Under the pieces are notes generated by a model. It was not told the DNA's origin, did not search any database, and saw only the letters and a list, made by a program, of their open reading frames with translations. Position numbers and translations under genes: made by a program. This document shows positions 1-9,185 of a stretch of 64,000 nt of DNA, piece after piece (position 1 is the first letter of the stretch; the number at the start of each line of letters is the position of its first letter). This DNA is from Roseivivax sp. THAF197b (GTDB taxonomy: Bacteria > Pseudomonadota > Alphaproteobacteria > Rhodobacterales > Rhodobacteraceae): NCBI RefSeq assembly GCF_009363255.1, contig NZ_CP045318.1, positions 2,655,501 to 2,719,500 of the forward strand, written 5' to 3'.

Positions 1-651
1 GTCGCTGACGGCCCGGCTGTTGCGTGCATTTCGTTCGGCAACGCGCGCAAGGCGGGCCATGACGACCAGCATCAACATCAGAACGCCGATCAGGGCGGTC
101 GTGACCAGCGCCACGTAACTCAGCGTGTCTGAGACGCCGGTGCGGTTCTGATCGCTCTGATTGGCGAAACGCTCTATGCCCTTGAGGGCGACGCGCCGCA
201 TGACCGGACGCAGCGCCACGACCTCGCTTTGAATGCGCGGCAACGCCTCCCGCAGAACCGGATCTTCGCTGTCGAAATAGGACACGTTGCGATTCAGGAA
301 TTCGCGCAATTCCATCAGGCTGCCATTGGCATCGGGATCGCGACGCAGCGTGGCAAAGGACGGACCTTCGGCCAGGGTCGTCACCCTGCTGTAGAAGATA
401 TCGAAGCGACGACGCAGCTCGACCAGGGAGGCCTCGGGGTCCAGCGCGGCGACCGAGACGGCCTTGTCCAGCGCGGCCAGTTCAACCTCGCCCTGCGACA
501 GGGTCCATTGCACGTTGTCCGAAGAGGCCGTGGCCAATTGATCGAGCTGACGCAAAACGTCGCTGGCCAGGAACAGCCAGATACCGCAAAGCAAAAGCAC
601 GACGAGGCCGAAAAGGCCTCGTTTCACGCTGAAGATACCGGTCAGGGACAC
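1..651 (-). CDS. Membrane sensor protein, probable histidine kinase, N-terminal part (cut by window edge)
   Basis: The visible 217 codons start at a GTG preceded by a GGAGG six bases upstream. They encode a short cytoplasmic N-terminus, a first membrane segment (about residues 12-30), a roughly 140-residue periplasmic region rich in Leu, Arg and Glu, and a second membrane segment (about 172-192) followed by a basic stretch. This is the usual input half of a two-component sensor kinase; the catalytic half would lie outside the window. The gene follows a secreted protein by 35 bases on the same strand, and a response regulator is encoded divergently, which supports a signalling role. The kinase identity is inferred from topology and neighbours because no H-box is visible. 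A chemoreceptor-like protein is the alternative. Confidence 0.6.
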   Translation of the reverse strand, partial: MSLTGIFSVKRGLFGLVVLLLCGIWLFLASDVLRQLDQLATASSDNVQWTLSQGEVELAALDKAVSVAALDPEASLVELRRRFDIFYSRVTTLAEGPSFATLRRDPDANGSLMELREFLNRNVSYFDSEDPVLREALPRIQSEVVALRPVMRRVALKGIERFANQSDQNRTGVSDTLSYVALVTTALIGVLMLMLVVMARLARVAERNARNSRAVSD

Positions 652-686
652 GATTGTCCTCCGTTACGCGCCGCGCGGCGCATTCG

Positions 687-1214
687 TTACGATCCGTCCG
701 CCAAGCCGAGGCGGTCGAGTTGCCAGATGCTGCGCGAGTAATGCACTTCGCTCTGGTAGTCGGGGTTGGCGTCATAGGGGTACACGACCCAGATAGGCCC
801 CTTGTCGCGCACGGACATCGGCTCTCCGTTGCGATCGAGCGCGAGGATCGGGCCATCCTCGACCGCGTCCGAGACCGGGATCTCGACCGCGTAATCGTTC
901 ACGGCGGTGGCCGTCAGCGTGCCCTCTTCGATGCCAAGCAGATCGGTCAGCGCCTTGAGCGACGGGCCGGAGAATTCCTGTTCGCCCTCGGTCCAGATCG
1001 TCGAGGTCGTGATCGTCACGAGGCCAAGCTCTTCCAGCATGGCGCGGTCGAATTGTGCGGTGTCGCCGACATTCGTCGCTGCGAGCTCTCCCGAAACGGT
1101 CAGGATCACATCTCCTTCTGGCTGAGCGAGGTCTGCGGCCAGAGCCGCCGAACCGGAGCACGCGAGCGCGATGGAGACAATGGCAGCGCGGGGAAGGCCA
1201 GTGATATTCTGCAT
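687..1214 (-). CDS. Periplasmic molybdopterin-binding-domain-like protein, probable sensor accessory
   Basis: A 175-residue protein with a signal peptide (basic start, hydrophobic core, cleavage near the Ala-Ala-Leu-Ala-Ala at about residue 27). The mature part resembles the small oxidoreductase molybdopterin-binding fold of SorT/YedY-type proteins: it has a stretch around SLKALTDLLGI and a tail with GPIWVVYPYD. I see no obvious Mo-ligating cysteine, so it may bind a ligand rather than catalyse. I chose the ATG at 1214 because it gives a clean signal peptide; an upstream in-frame start would add 23 non-signal residues. It lies directly upstream of the sensor gene on the same strand, so it probably feeds a periplasmic input to that sensor. 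The domain call rests on sequence resemblance only. Confidence 0.6.
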   Translation of the reverse strand: MQNITGLPRAAIVSIALACSGSAALAADLAQPEGDVILTVSGELAATNVGDTAQFDRAMLEELGLVTITTSTIWTEGEQEFSGPSLKALTDLLGIEEGTLTATAVNDYAVEIPVSDAVEDGPILALDRNGEPMSVRDKGPIWVVYPYDANPDYQSEVHYSRSIWQLDRLGLADGS

Positions 1215-1549
1215 TGATCCAGGATCCTTGATGGTTAACGCATCTAACTCGTACAGCATGGCGTATTGCCTTCGCGCAGTCACAACTGCAAATGTATGCT
1301 CGGCCTATACTTTCGCATAGTTTGTCTATGCGGCGTGGCGTTGCCGCCTTTCAGAAGAGCGAAAGTCACGTGCAACTTATTGGGTTAATGTAACCGCAGA
1401 TCGCTTGACGCGGCCCTTTGCGCAAGGTGGCATGACGAAAGACATCGCAATGTCTCGGAATTGCCGCTCTGACCACAAAGGCGTCAAATTCGGGCGCGAT
1501 AACAAAATTGATTTAACTCTGATGACCCCTGGAGGGCGGATAGAATGTC
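1215..1549. promoter_or_regulatory. Divergent promoter region with an inverted repeat
   Basis: This 335-bp region separates the periplasmic protein (leftward) from the response regulator (rightward) and should hold both promoters. It contains a perfect inverted repeat, CGCATAG-TTTGT-CTATGCG, at 1314-1332, a plausible operator. A GGAGGG ribosome-binding site lies at 1531-1536, eight bases before an ATG at 1545. That ATG is one frame off from the regulator reading frame. Confidence 0.4.
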
Positions 1550-2152
1550 CTGCGTATCCTTGTTGCCGATGACCATATTCTTGTACGTGATGCGATTGCT
1601 GCCTTTTTGCAGGCCGACGATTTTGCCGAAGTGACCACCGTTTCCAGCCTGCCCGAGGCGCTCGACACGGTCCGGGAAGTGGGCGCGTTCGACCTCGTGC
1701 TTCTGGATTATTCCATGCCGGGCATGGACGGGCTCGACGGGCTGGCCAAGATGCGCAAGGCCAACAACGAAAAACCGGTGGCGATCCTGTCGGGCACGGC
1801 ACCGCGCGAAGTGGCCGAAGCCGCGCTGAAGGCCGGCGCGCAGGGCTTCGTTCCCAAGACCCTGGCCGCCAAATCGCTGGTCGTGGCGGCGCAATTCATG
1901 GCCGCGGGCGAGATCTACGCCCCCTTCGGCTTCATGCAGCAGAACGAAGACGATGGCACGGGTCCGATGACCAAGCGCGAACTCGAGGTGCTCCGCGGCA
2001 TCTGCCAGGGCAAGTCCAACAAGGAAATCGCCCGCGATACCGACCTGCAGGAAGTGACCATCAAGCTGCACGTCAAGACGCTCTGCCGGAAGCTCGGCGC
2101 CCGCAATCGCACACAGGCTGCAATGATCGCACGCGACCGCTACCTGGTCTGA
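1550..2152 (+). CDS. NarL/FixJ-family response regulator with apparent start-codon frameshift
   Basis: REC domain followed by a LuxR-type helix-turn-helix. The N-terminus reads RILVADDH (acidic pocket), the phospho-acceptor is the Asp in LLDYSMPGMDG, and the conserved Lys is in VPKT. The C-terminal 65 residues (MTKRELEVLRGICQGKSNKE and following) are a GerE/LuxR DNA-binding domain. It should be the output of the adjacent sensor. The frame has no ATG, GTG or TTG before the essential Asp-Asp pair; the first possible codon is CTG at 1550. A well-placed ATG with a good ribosome-binding site at 1545 is one base out of frame, so either a single base is missing, a rare CTG start is used, or the sequence has an error. 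The coordinates follow the frame that encodes the complete receiver. Confidence 0.8.
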   Translation: MRILVADDHILVRDAIAAFLQADDFAEVTTVSSLPEALDTVREVGAFDLVLLDYSMPGMDGLDGLAKMRKANNEKPVAILSGTAPREVAEAALKAGAQGFVPKTLAAKSLVVAAQFMAAGEIYAPFGFMQQNEDDGTGPMTKRELEVLRGICQGKSNKEIARDTDLQEVTIKLHVKTLCRKLGARNRTQAAMIARDRYLV

Positions 2153-2219
2153 TCCCCCCAAATCCAACGCGTCCCGGCCCGAGCACCTGCCAGTCGCTTA
2201 AGCCCTGACCTTCATCTTC

Positions 2220-5200
2220 ATGGCCCCGCCAATGACACCTGCCACATCGCATCGATGCGGGGGACAGCCCCCTCATGCGCAATCGGATGCCGCGCAGCCC
2301 AAGGGCACGCAGCTTCTGATGTTTGCGCTGATGATCGCCTTCGTGCTGCATGGCGGGCTGTTGCCGTTCACTCACGGCAACACCTACGACGCCTTCATCC
2401 ACATGTTCTTCGCCGACAGCTATCACCGCAGCTGGTTCGATGTGTGGGAGCCGCGTTGGTACACGGGCTTTGCCACCACCTCCTACCCGCCGGGCACGCA
2501 TATGGCGCAGGCCGCCCTCATGCATGTGATGCCCCTGCGCGCCGCCTTCATCACGGTGCAGCTGACCGGCGTTCTTCTGCTGGTCGTGGGCGTCTACCGC
2601 TTTGCGCTGATCTGGGTGCCCGCGCGGGCGGCGGGCTATGCCGCGATTGCGCTCGCGCTCTCCTCCGCAGTGTCGGAGACGGTGCATCTTTTCGGGCAAT
2701 TGCCCACCATCGTGTCGCTGAGCATCTTCCTCAACGCCCTGCCCTACGTGCATCGCTGGTTCGTCATCGGCGGCTGGGGCAACCTGGCCATGGCGATCCT
2801 GCTCTCGGCAGCCACCACCGCGGCGCATCACGTCACCACGATCTTCGGCGCGGTGCTGTTCATCATTCCGCTGGCGCTCGATACCCTGCGGCAGGTCACG
2901 CTGCGCGATCCGCGCCGAGGCCAGCCCGCCTGGCGGCGCGCTCTGCGCTACGTGAAGCCCGTGGGCCGGGGCGTGTTCCTCGCCATCCTGATGATCGGTG
3001 CCGTGGCCACCACCGTGCTGCCCTACTGGCTGTGGTCCATTTCGGACCCGATCACGCAGGTGCCGATCCCGCACGGCTCCCGCGAAAGCTTTCTCGAGCG
3101 CAAGGATCTCGGCTTCATCTTCTTCCTTCTGCCCTGGGGGCTGCCGCTTCTGGCCCTGCCTTACGTGCTGTGGAAGACGCTGACCACGCGGCTCTGGCCC
3201 CTGGGCGGAGCGGTGCTATTGTGCTTCGTGCTGGGCACGGGCGGGACGACGCCCATTTCGCGGATGATCCTCGGCGGCGCGTTCGACATCCTGACGCTCG
3301 ACCGGTTCACCTTCTGGGCGACGATCCTGATCCTGCCCTTCCTTGGCGTGCTGATCGACAGCCTGCTGCATGGCCGCTCGGGACGCCTTCTCGACGAGAT
3401 GTTCGGCCGCACCCTGCGCCGCGCGATCACCGGCGGTATCTTCGCGGGCCTTGCCATCATCGCCGTCTTCGCGGCCATCCTGCCGACGATCCGGCCGACG
3501 CAGCCCGATTTCATCGACCCCGCCCCCATCGTGCGCTTCCTCGAGACCGATGAGCATCACCGCTGGCGGTATCTCACGCTGGGCTTCGGGGACCAGTTCG
3601 CCTATCTCTCGGCGCAGACCACAGCGCAATCGGTCGACGGCAATTACCATTCCGCCCGCCGCCTGCCCGACCTCACGCGCTATTCGGTGGAGCGGCTGGA
3701 GAATGCCAAATATCTCGGCGTGCCGGGCTTGGGATCGCTGCGGCAATTCCTGGTCAATGCGGGGCATTACAACCTCAAATACGTCTTTTCGAACGATGCC
3801 TTCTACGACCCCCTTCTCTATTTCGCGGGCTGGAACCCCCTGAACCGGCTGCAGAACGGCGTCGTGGTCTGGGAGCGCCCCGACGCGCCGCCCCTGCCGC
3901 GGCTGATGCCCCGCCGCGAATTTCCGACATCGCATCTGCTGCTGTGGGGGATCGTGCCGCCCAGCGCGCTGGTTCTCGCAGCCCTCGCGATGACCGGGGC
4001 CGCCTTCGGCCTCACGCGCAACCTGCCCGCCCTGCCGCGCCCGCAGCCCCTGCCCCAGGCGGCCGCATATCCCGCGCCGCACCGGCTGCGCCGCGTGATC
4101 CTCGTGCTGCTGTTCCTCGCGGTTGCGGGCGGCACCGCGCTCTCGGCACGCATCGTGGCAGAGCTCAATCGTCCGGTCAGCGCCGAGCAGGCGATCACCA
4201 ACTTCTTCACCCATCTCGATTTCCGCCGCTTCGAAGACGCGTACGAACTGCTCGATCCCGAAACCCGTGCGCCGCTTGACGACACGCTCTTTGCCTGGCG
4301 CTGGACCGGCGGGCTTCTGGCCTCCTACGGCAAGCTCTCGGATCTCACGATCACCGCGCTCGATGGCGATGGCGGCACCCTGTCGGCAGAGGTCACGCTG
4401 GACTGGTTGACCGCGCTCGACATGCGGCAGGAGACGCGGCGGCTGCAACTCGTCCGGCGCGATGGCGACTGGTACCTCATGCCTATGGACCTGCGGCCCT
4501 GGCAGACGCCCGTGCGGCTGCAGCGCGAGGTCTCAACGGTCTGGAACGCAGTCGGACGCCGTCAGCCGCGCCCCGAGGCCGATCTGCACCGCGACCGCCT
4601 CGACCGGCCCCGCATCGCCATCACCGGCGCGCGGCTGGTGCGGGCGGAGGGCAAGCTTTCGGTGGTCGGCCAGGTGACCAACGCGGATGCGGACCCCGCC
4701 CATGCCACGATCGAAGCCACCGCCCTTGCAGGCAAGACGCCGCAAGGCCGCCAGAATGCGGGCGTGGACGCGGCCCACCGCCTGCTTCCCGCCGAGGCGG
4801 CAGGCTTCCGCGTCACCTTCGAGAACGTTCTGTCGCTGACCGATGCCGCTGCAGACGATGCCTTCGATCCCGAGATGTTCGTGCCGCCGGAATTCGAGGC
4901 CGCCCCCGATGGCGCGGGGATCGAGGCGCGCGCGCTGGTCGGGACCGAAGGGCTCTATCGCGGTATCATCCTGACCGATCTCGACATCCGCGAGACGGAA
5001 GACGGCCTCGTGCTGGAAGCGCTGGCCTCGAACGCGGGCACCGAGACGGCCACGATCCCGGCGGTCAACGCGCTTCTTTACGACCGCAACGGTCTGCCGA
5101 TCTGGAGCGAGACCGGCTTTGTCGAAAGCAATCTCTATCCCGGACAAAGCGCGCCCATCCGGCTGACCCTGCCCGCCTGTCGCGACATCGAGGTCGTGGC

Positions 5201-5360
5201 GTCGGTCGCGGAGGCGGACCTGGTGGTCAATGCCAGCCGTCAGCAGATCGACATCGCCCTGCCCGGCGCAGAGGACGGCACGCTGACGCTTGCGGGTCTC
5301 GGCGGCTGCGGCGCGCTGCGTCTGCACCTCACTGCCATGACCTATGAGCCGCTGCGATGA
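2220..5360 (+). CDS. Large multi-spanning GT-C-like membrane protein with C-terminal extracytoplasmic domains
   Basis: A 1046-residue protein. The first 640 residues hold about 12-13 membrane segments. The first long extracytoplasmic loop carries a motif, DAFIHMFFADSYHRSWFDVW, followed by an EPRWYTGF...YPPGTH stretch, like the acidic loop of GT-C polyprenyl-linked glycosyltransferases and the '6-pyruvoyl-tetrahydropterin synthase-related' membrane proteins. After a further membrane segment (about 620-640) comes an NTF2-like region (about 655-760, FFTHLDFRRFEDAYELLDPE) and beta-rich FxLYD-like segments to the end. It is the first gene of a four-gene operon with ATGA overlaps that also encodes a glycosidase and a glycosyltransferase, so transfer or polymerisation of a surface glycan is likely. 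The start is uncertain: no strong ribosome-binding site precedes the ATGs at 2220 or 2232. Confidence 0.75.
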   Translation: MAPPMTPATSHRCGGQPPHAQSDAAQPKGTQLLMFALMIAFVLHGGLLPFTHGNTYDAFIHMFFADSYHRSWFDVWEPRWYTGFATTSYPPGTHMAQAALMHVMPLRAAFITVQLTGVLLLVVGVYRFALIWVPARAAGYAAIALALSSAVSETVHLFGQLPTIVSLSIFLNALPYVHRWFVIGGWGNLAMAILLSAATTAAHHVTTIFGAVLFIIPLALDTLRQVTLRDPRRGQPAWRRALRYVKPVGRGVFLAILMIGAVATTVLPYWLWSISDPITQVPIPHGSRESFLERKDLGFIFFLLPWGLPLLALPYVLWKTLTTRLWPLGGAVLLCFVLGTGGTTPISRMILGGAFDILTLDRFTFWATILILPFLGVLIDSLLHGRSGRLLDEMFGRTLRRAITGGIFAGLAIIAVFAAILPTIRPTQPDFIDPAPIVRFLETDEHHRWRYLTLGFGDQFAYLSAQTTAQSVDGNYHSARRLPDLTRYSVERLENAKYLGVPGLGSLRQFLVNAGHYNLKYVFSNDAFYDPLLYFAGWNPLNRLQNGVVVWERPDAPPLPRLMPRREFPTSHLLLWGIVPPSALVLAALAMTGAAFGLTRNLPALPRPQPLPQAAAYPAPHRLRRVILVLLFLAVAGGTALSARIVAELNRPVSAEQAITNFFTHLDFRRFEDAYELLDPETRAPLDDTLFAWRWTGGLLASYGKLSDLTITALDGDGGTLSAEVTLDWLTALDMRQETRRLQLVRRDGDWYLMPMDLRPWQTPVRLQREVSTVWNAVGRRQPRPEADLHRDRLDRPRIAITGARLVRAEGKLSVVGQVTNADADPAHATIEATALAGKTPQGRQNAGVDAAHRLLPAEAAGFRVTFENVLSLTDAAADDAFDPEMFVPPEFEAAPDGAGIEARALVGTEGLYRGIILTDLDIRETEDGLVLEALASNAGTETATIPAVNALLYDRNGLPIWSETGFVESNLYPGQSAPIRLTLPACRDIEVVASVAEADLVVNASRQQIDIALPGAEDGTLTLAGLGGCGALRLHLTAMTYEPLR

Positions 5361-6439
5361 CGATGCGCGCGTCTCTTTTCGCCCTCGCGGCCCTGCTTGT
5401 CGCGGCGACAGCGCCTGTTCCGGCGGCCGCCGAGGATTGGCGCAGCGACGCCTTCGGTCTTTACCGGGAGGGCAGCGATGCCGAGCGGGGCCGCTGGGCC
5501 GGGCTCGTCCTTGGCGAAGATGCCGATTTCCGCAAGGTCGTCGCCCCCGACGAGGTCAAGGATCTCGCCATTTTCGCAGGTCCCAAAAGCCAGCCCGCGG
5601 GCAAGGACCGCGTGCATATCGTGGCGCTTGGCTTCGATGCGCATGGCAATGCCGTATCGGACGGCACGCGCGTGGCCCTGACCACCGGCGACGGGCGCGG
5701 GGCCATCCGGGCCGCGACAGGCGGGCTTGCCGATCTGCTGCACGATCCGAGCGACCGGGCCGCACTCTACCATGCGGGCGCAGCGAGCGGGACGGTGCAA
5801 AGCAGCCGCGCCATCTATCGCGTGGTCGCCGATATCTCGAGCATGGCGCCCCGGCTGGAGCGCCCCGGCCCGGCGCAACTCGAAAGCTTCGTCGACCTTA
5901 CGACAAAGCCGCTGGTCGACCGGTTCGGCAATCGCGCCGAGGACGGGCTGGCCCTGCCTCTCTGGATCGAGGATGCGAATGGCCGCCAGGCGCGGCTGAC
6001 CGGCACCGCCTCGGGCGCCATCGCCCGTGCGCGGCTGCTGACCCGCGGGCTGCGCGGCCCTGCCGAACTTTCGGCCTCGCTGGGAGACCGGAGCGCACCG
6101 AAGAGCGCGTTCGATCTGCGCGGCATGCAGGCCGCCGGTGCCCTTGGTGCCGAGGTGGTGCCCCTGCCCGAGATCGACGCGATGCAGCTGCGCGTCGGAC
6201 CGTTCCTGACCGATGCGGGCCATGTGCTCAACGATGGCGCCCTCGCCCGGATCGAGACGGAGACACGCCACGGCAATCTGCAGGTGCGCGACGCCTGGAT
6301 CCGCGACGGCATGGCCGAGGCGATCCTGCCCGATCTGGGCGCGGGCCTGCCCGCCCGCGTCACCGTCACAAGCGCGCTTGGCGCGCAAACCACCCATCCC
6401 CGGCTCGTCCTCGCAGGGCCAAAAAGGACACGCGAATGA
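5357..6439 (+). CDS. Secreted Ig-like-domain protein of the glycan operon
   Basis: A 360-residue protein with a clear signal peptide (MRASLFALAALLVAAT, cleavage near AAAED). The rest is predicted beta-rich with three segments that look like invasin/bacterial Ig-type repeats: GFDAHGNAVSDGTRVALTTG, then PLVDRFGNRAEDGLALPLWI, then ALARIETETRHGNLQVRDAW. Each has the 'D-x-x-G-N-x-V/A-x-D-G' pattern typical of Big_1-like domains. No catalytic motif is visible. The start overlaps the previous stop by four bases (ATGA) and the end overlaps the next gene in the same way, so the product is probably made stoichiometrically with its neighbours. Its role as a periplasmic or surface partner of the membrane protein is inferred from the operon alone. 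Confidence 0.75.
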   Translation: MTMRASLFALAALLVAATAPVPAAAEDWRSDAFGLYREGSDAERGRWAGLVLGEDADFRKVVAPDEVKDLAIFAGPKSQPAGKDRVHIVALGFDAHGNAVSDGTRVALTTGDGRGAIRAATGGLADLLHDPSDRAALYHAGAASGTVQSSRAIYRVVADISSMAPRLERPGPAQLESFVDLTTKPLVDRFGNRAEDGLALPLWIEDANGRQARLTGTASGAIARARLLTRGLRGPAELSASLGDRSAPKSAFDLRGMQAAGALGAEVVPLPEIDAMQLRVGPFLTDAGHVLNDGALARIETETRHGNLQVRDAWIRDGMAEAILPDLGAGLPARVTVTSALGAQTTHPRLVLAGPKRTRE

Positions 6440-7965
6440 AACGCCCGATCCAGACCATGCTCGGCCTCGCCTGCGGCGCGGTCCTGCTTTACCTTCTGCC
6501 GCTCACGGGCGTCTCGACGCAATATGAGGCGCTGCTCGAACGGCAGGTGCAATACCGCTATATCGACGAGGCGCTGAGCCGCCCGGAACAGCTTCTGCAG
6601 CCGATCCGCTGGGAGCCCGAGACCCGCCCGCTCGTACGCGAGATCAACGACACCGACCGCCGCGTGTTGGAGCGGCGCCTGGGCGATGCCTGGGTCAGCT
6701 TCGCATTGGCGCAGGAGACCGGCGAGACCGCGATGCTGGCCGATTGGTTCGGTGGCAGCGCCCAGACACGCGCCCAGCGCGCGGCGGACACCGCCTTTCG
6801 GGAAGACACCCGGATGGTGGTCCTGCGCCAGACCGCGCGGCCCAGCTTCTACCATCTCGACGGCTCCATCATGCAGCTCGAGACCGACGCGCTGACGGTG
6901 CGCTATGCCGCCGATGCCGACGGGCTGGCCTTCTACGAGCTGGGCGTCGATCATAACCGCAGCACGCTCGTGAACCGCGCGACCGGTTGGCACATCGCAT
7001 CCCATGAGCGCATGGGCTGGACCCCCGAAGCGCGAGACAGCGCGCCGCGTTCGGTGCCGCTGCCGCTGGTCGGCGTGAATTATTATCCCGCCGAAACGCC
7101 GTGGCGGCTGTTCTGGCCGAACTACGATCCCGCGACCATCGGCACGGATTTCGACCATGTCACGGCACTGGGCGGCAATGCGGTTCGGGTCTTCCTGCCC
7201 GAGGAGGATTTCCGCCCCGGCTCTGCCGCGCTCGAGACGAACCTCGCGCATCTGCAAGACCTTCTGGACCAGGCCGAGGCCCGCGGATTGCACGTGATCC
7301 CCACGCTGTTCGACCTCAAGCACAGCTACGCCACCTCGAACTGGAACCGCGATGTTCAGTATCTCGACGCGGTGCTGCCGGTTCTCGCAACCTCGCCCGC
7401 GGTCGCGCTGATCGATCTGAAAAACGAACCCGACCTCGATTTCGAGGCCCATGGCGAGGCCCATGTCCTGGCCTGGCTTCTGAGCATGACCGGCATCGTG
7501 CGGCGCGCGGCGCCCGAGACGGCGCTGACCATCGGCTGGGCATCAGCCGAGGCGGCAGACGCGCTCTGGTACGAGCTCGATGCCGTCAGCTACCACGATT
7601 ACGCCCCCCTTGAGGGCACGGCCGACCGGCTGTCGGAACTGAAGGCGCGGATCGGCGCGCGCCCCGTTCTCGTCACCGAAATCGGTGTCACCGCCTGGGA
7701 TATCGCCGCAGGCGTTCCGAGCTCGCCCAACGCGCAGGATCGCAAACTCGCCCAGCGGATGGCCGGATTGTCGGACGCCGACGGGGTGATGATCTGGACG
7801 CTGCATGACTTCCCCGACCCCGATCCCACCGCAATCGGCGCCTCCCCCTGGGTGCGCGGGCTGCAATCCCATTTCGGCCTGATCGCCGCCGATGGCTCGC
7901 CCCGCCCCGCCGCCAACACCGTCAGAACCGCTTTCAAATCCTTCCAGACCGGAGACCCCCAATGA
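6436..7965 (+). CDS. Membrane-anchored glycoside hydrolase (TIM barrel, clan GH-A-like)
   Basis: A 509-residue protein with an N-terminal membrane anchor (about residues 7-25), then about 180 residues of unassigned linker domain, then a TIM-barrel glycosidase starting near GVNYYPAETPWRLFWPNYD. Clan GH-A catalytic pair: acid/base Glu331 in IDLKNEPD and nucleophile Glu415 in VLVTEIGVT. The barrel also shows the NAVRVFLP strand and the HDY and WTLHDF segments. This places it near GH5/GH2-like enzymes acting on beta-linked polysaccharide outside the membrane. The substrate cannot be read from sequence. Context suggests trimming or releasing the glycan made by this operon. It overlaps both neighbours by ATGA. 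Confidence 0.78.
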   Translation: MKRPIQTMLGLACGAVLLYLLPLTGVSTQYEALLERQVQYRYIDEALSRPEQLLQPIRWEPETRPLVREINDTDRRVLERRLGDAWVSFALAQETGETAMLADWFGGSAQTRAQRAADTAFREDTRMVVLRQTARPSFYHLDGSIMQLETDALTVRYAADADGLAFYELGVDHNRSTLVNRATGWHIASHERMGWTPEARDSAPRSVPLPLVGVNYYPAETPWRLFWPNYDPATIGTDFDHVTALGGNAVRVFLPEEDFRPGSAALETNLAHLQDLLDQAEARGLHVIPTLFDLKHSYATSNWNRDVQYLDAVLPVLATSPAVALIDLKNEPDLDFEAHGEAHVLAWLLSMTGIVRRAAPETALTIGWASAEAADALWYELDAVSYHDYAPLEGTADRLSELKARIGARPVLVTEIGVTAWDIAAGVPSSPNAQDRKLAQRMAGLSDADGVMIWTLHDFPDPDPTAIGASPWVRGLQSHFGLIAADGSPRPAANTVRTAFKSFQTGDPQ

Positions 7966-9137
7966 TCCACTCACGCAAGATTGCCCTCGTCAGTGCCTTT
8001 CCGCCCGGAAAAGGCAGCCTCAACGAATACGGATTGCACCTCGCCCGCGGCTTTGCCGAAAGGCCCGACGTGGCCGAAGTGGTGGTGCTGGCCGACAGGC
8101 TCGATGCGCCGATGGCCGAGCTGGACCTCGGCCCCAAGATCCGCGTGCGGCGGGTCTGGCGGTTCAACGCGCTCGGCACGCCGGTGGATCTGCTGCGCGC
8201 GCTGCGCAGCGAACGCCCCGATGGCATTGTCTACAACCTCCAGATGGCCAGTTTCGGCGACCGCGAACTTCCCGCGGCGCTGGGATTGTGCACACCGCTG
8301 GCCACGCGACTGGCAGGCCTGCCAAGCGGCATCATCGCGCACAACCTCGTCACCGGTGTCGATCTCGAACAGACGCTCCTGAAAGGCCAGCCCGTCCGGC
8401 AGGCCGTGGTGCGCGCGGGCGCGTCGCTCATCACCCGCGCCATGACCGGGGCGAATTACATGACCGTCACGCTGCGCAGCTATGCCGAGACGATGCAGGC
8501 ACGCTATCCCGGCGCCGATATCTCGCTCGTGCCGCATGGCACGTTCGATACCGAGCAGCGGCCTTGGCATCCGCTGTCCACGCGCCCTCTGAAGATCGTG
8601 ACCATGGGCAAGTTCGGCACCTACAAGCGGCTCGAGACCCTGCTCGAAGCCTTCGACCGCGTGCGCAAAACGCCAGGTTTCGAAGGGCTCACGCTGGAAA
8701 TCGGCGGCAGCGATCACCCCAATACGCCGGGCTACATGGCGGGGCTGGCCGCCGCACGCGCAGAAGATCCCGGCGTGTGCTTCCGCGGCTATCTCGCCGA
8801 GGAGGAAATCCCCGACTTCTTCGAGACCGCGCGCATTTCCGTCTTCGATTACGAGACCACGACCGGCTCGTCGGGCGTGCTGCACCAGACGGCGAGCTAT
8901 GGCGCGCTTCCGGTCTTCCCACGCATCGGCGATTTCGTCGATCTCTGCGAAGATGAAGGGCTGACCGGTCTGCATTACGAACCGGGCGACGTGGATGGCA
9001 TGGCCGCGGCGATCCTGCGCGGCCTGCGCGAGACGGACGCCTCCGAGGCGCTGGCCCGCGCCAATGCCGAAGCCGCCCGCGGCATGCCCTTCGCCGAGGT
9101 CATCGCGGTGCACATGGACAAGTTGCAGGCGGCCTGA
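7962..9137 (+). CDS. GT4-type glycosyltransferase
   Basis: A 391-residue cytoplasmic protein of GT-B fold. The N-terminal domain begins KIALVSAFPPGKGSLNEYG with the donor-side glycine loop. The C-terminal domain begins at LKIVTMGKFGTYKRLETLLE and contains DHPNTPGYMAG and the nucleotide-sugar region GVCFRGYLAEEEIPDFF. The usual GT4 E-x7-E segment is replaced by SSGVLHQTASYGALPVFPRI, so the donor-binding glutamate is not obvious and the enzyme belongs to a divergent branch. It is the last gene of the four-gene operon; the start overlaps the hydrolase stop by four bases. It probably adds one sugar to the lipid-linked or surface glycan handled by the upstream proteins. Confidence 0.8.
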   Translation: MIHSRKIALVSAFPPGKGSLNEYGLHLARGFAERPDVAEVVVLADRLDAPMAELDLGPKIRVRRVWRFNALGTPVDLLRALRSERPDGIVYNLQMASFGDRELPAALGLCTPLATRLAGLPSGIIAHNLVTGVDLEQTLLKGQPVRQAVVRAGASLITRAMTGANYMTVTLRSYAETMQARYPGADISLVPHGTFDTEQRPWHPLSTRPLKIVTMGKFGTYKRLETLLEAFDRVRKTPGFEGLTLEIGGSDHPNTPGYMAGLAAARAEDPGVCFRGYLAEEEIPDFFETARISVFDYETTTGSSGVLHQTASYGALPVFPRIGDFVDLCEDEGLTGLHYEPGDVDGMAAAILRGLRETDASEALARANAEAARGMPFAEVIAVHMDKLQAA

Positions 9138-9185
9138 ACCGCCAGCAGGCACGGACGCGCCGAAGCAGCGATGCAAAGACCCCGG

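Noticed and set aside
229..741. Open frame of 170 codons on the plus strand
   Set aside because: It lies opposite the sensor gene, has no ribosome-binding site or family signature, and the minus-strand reading shows clear membrane segments.
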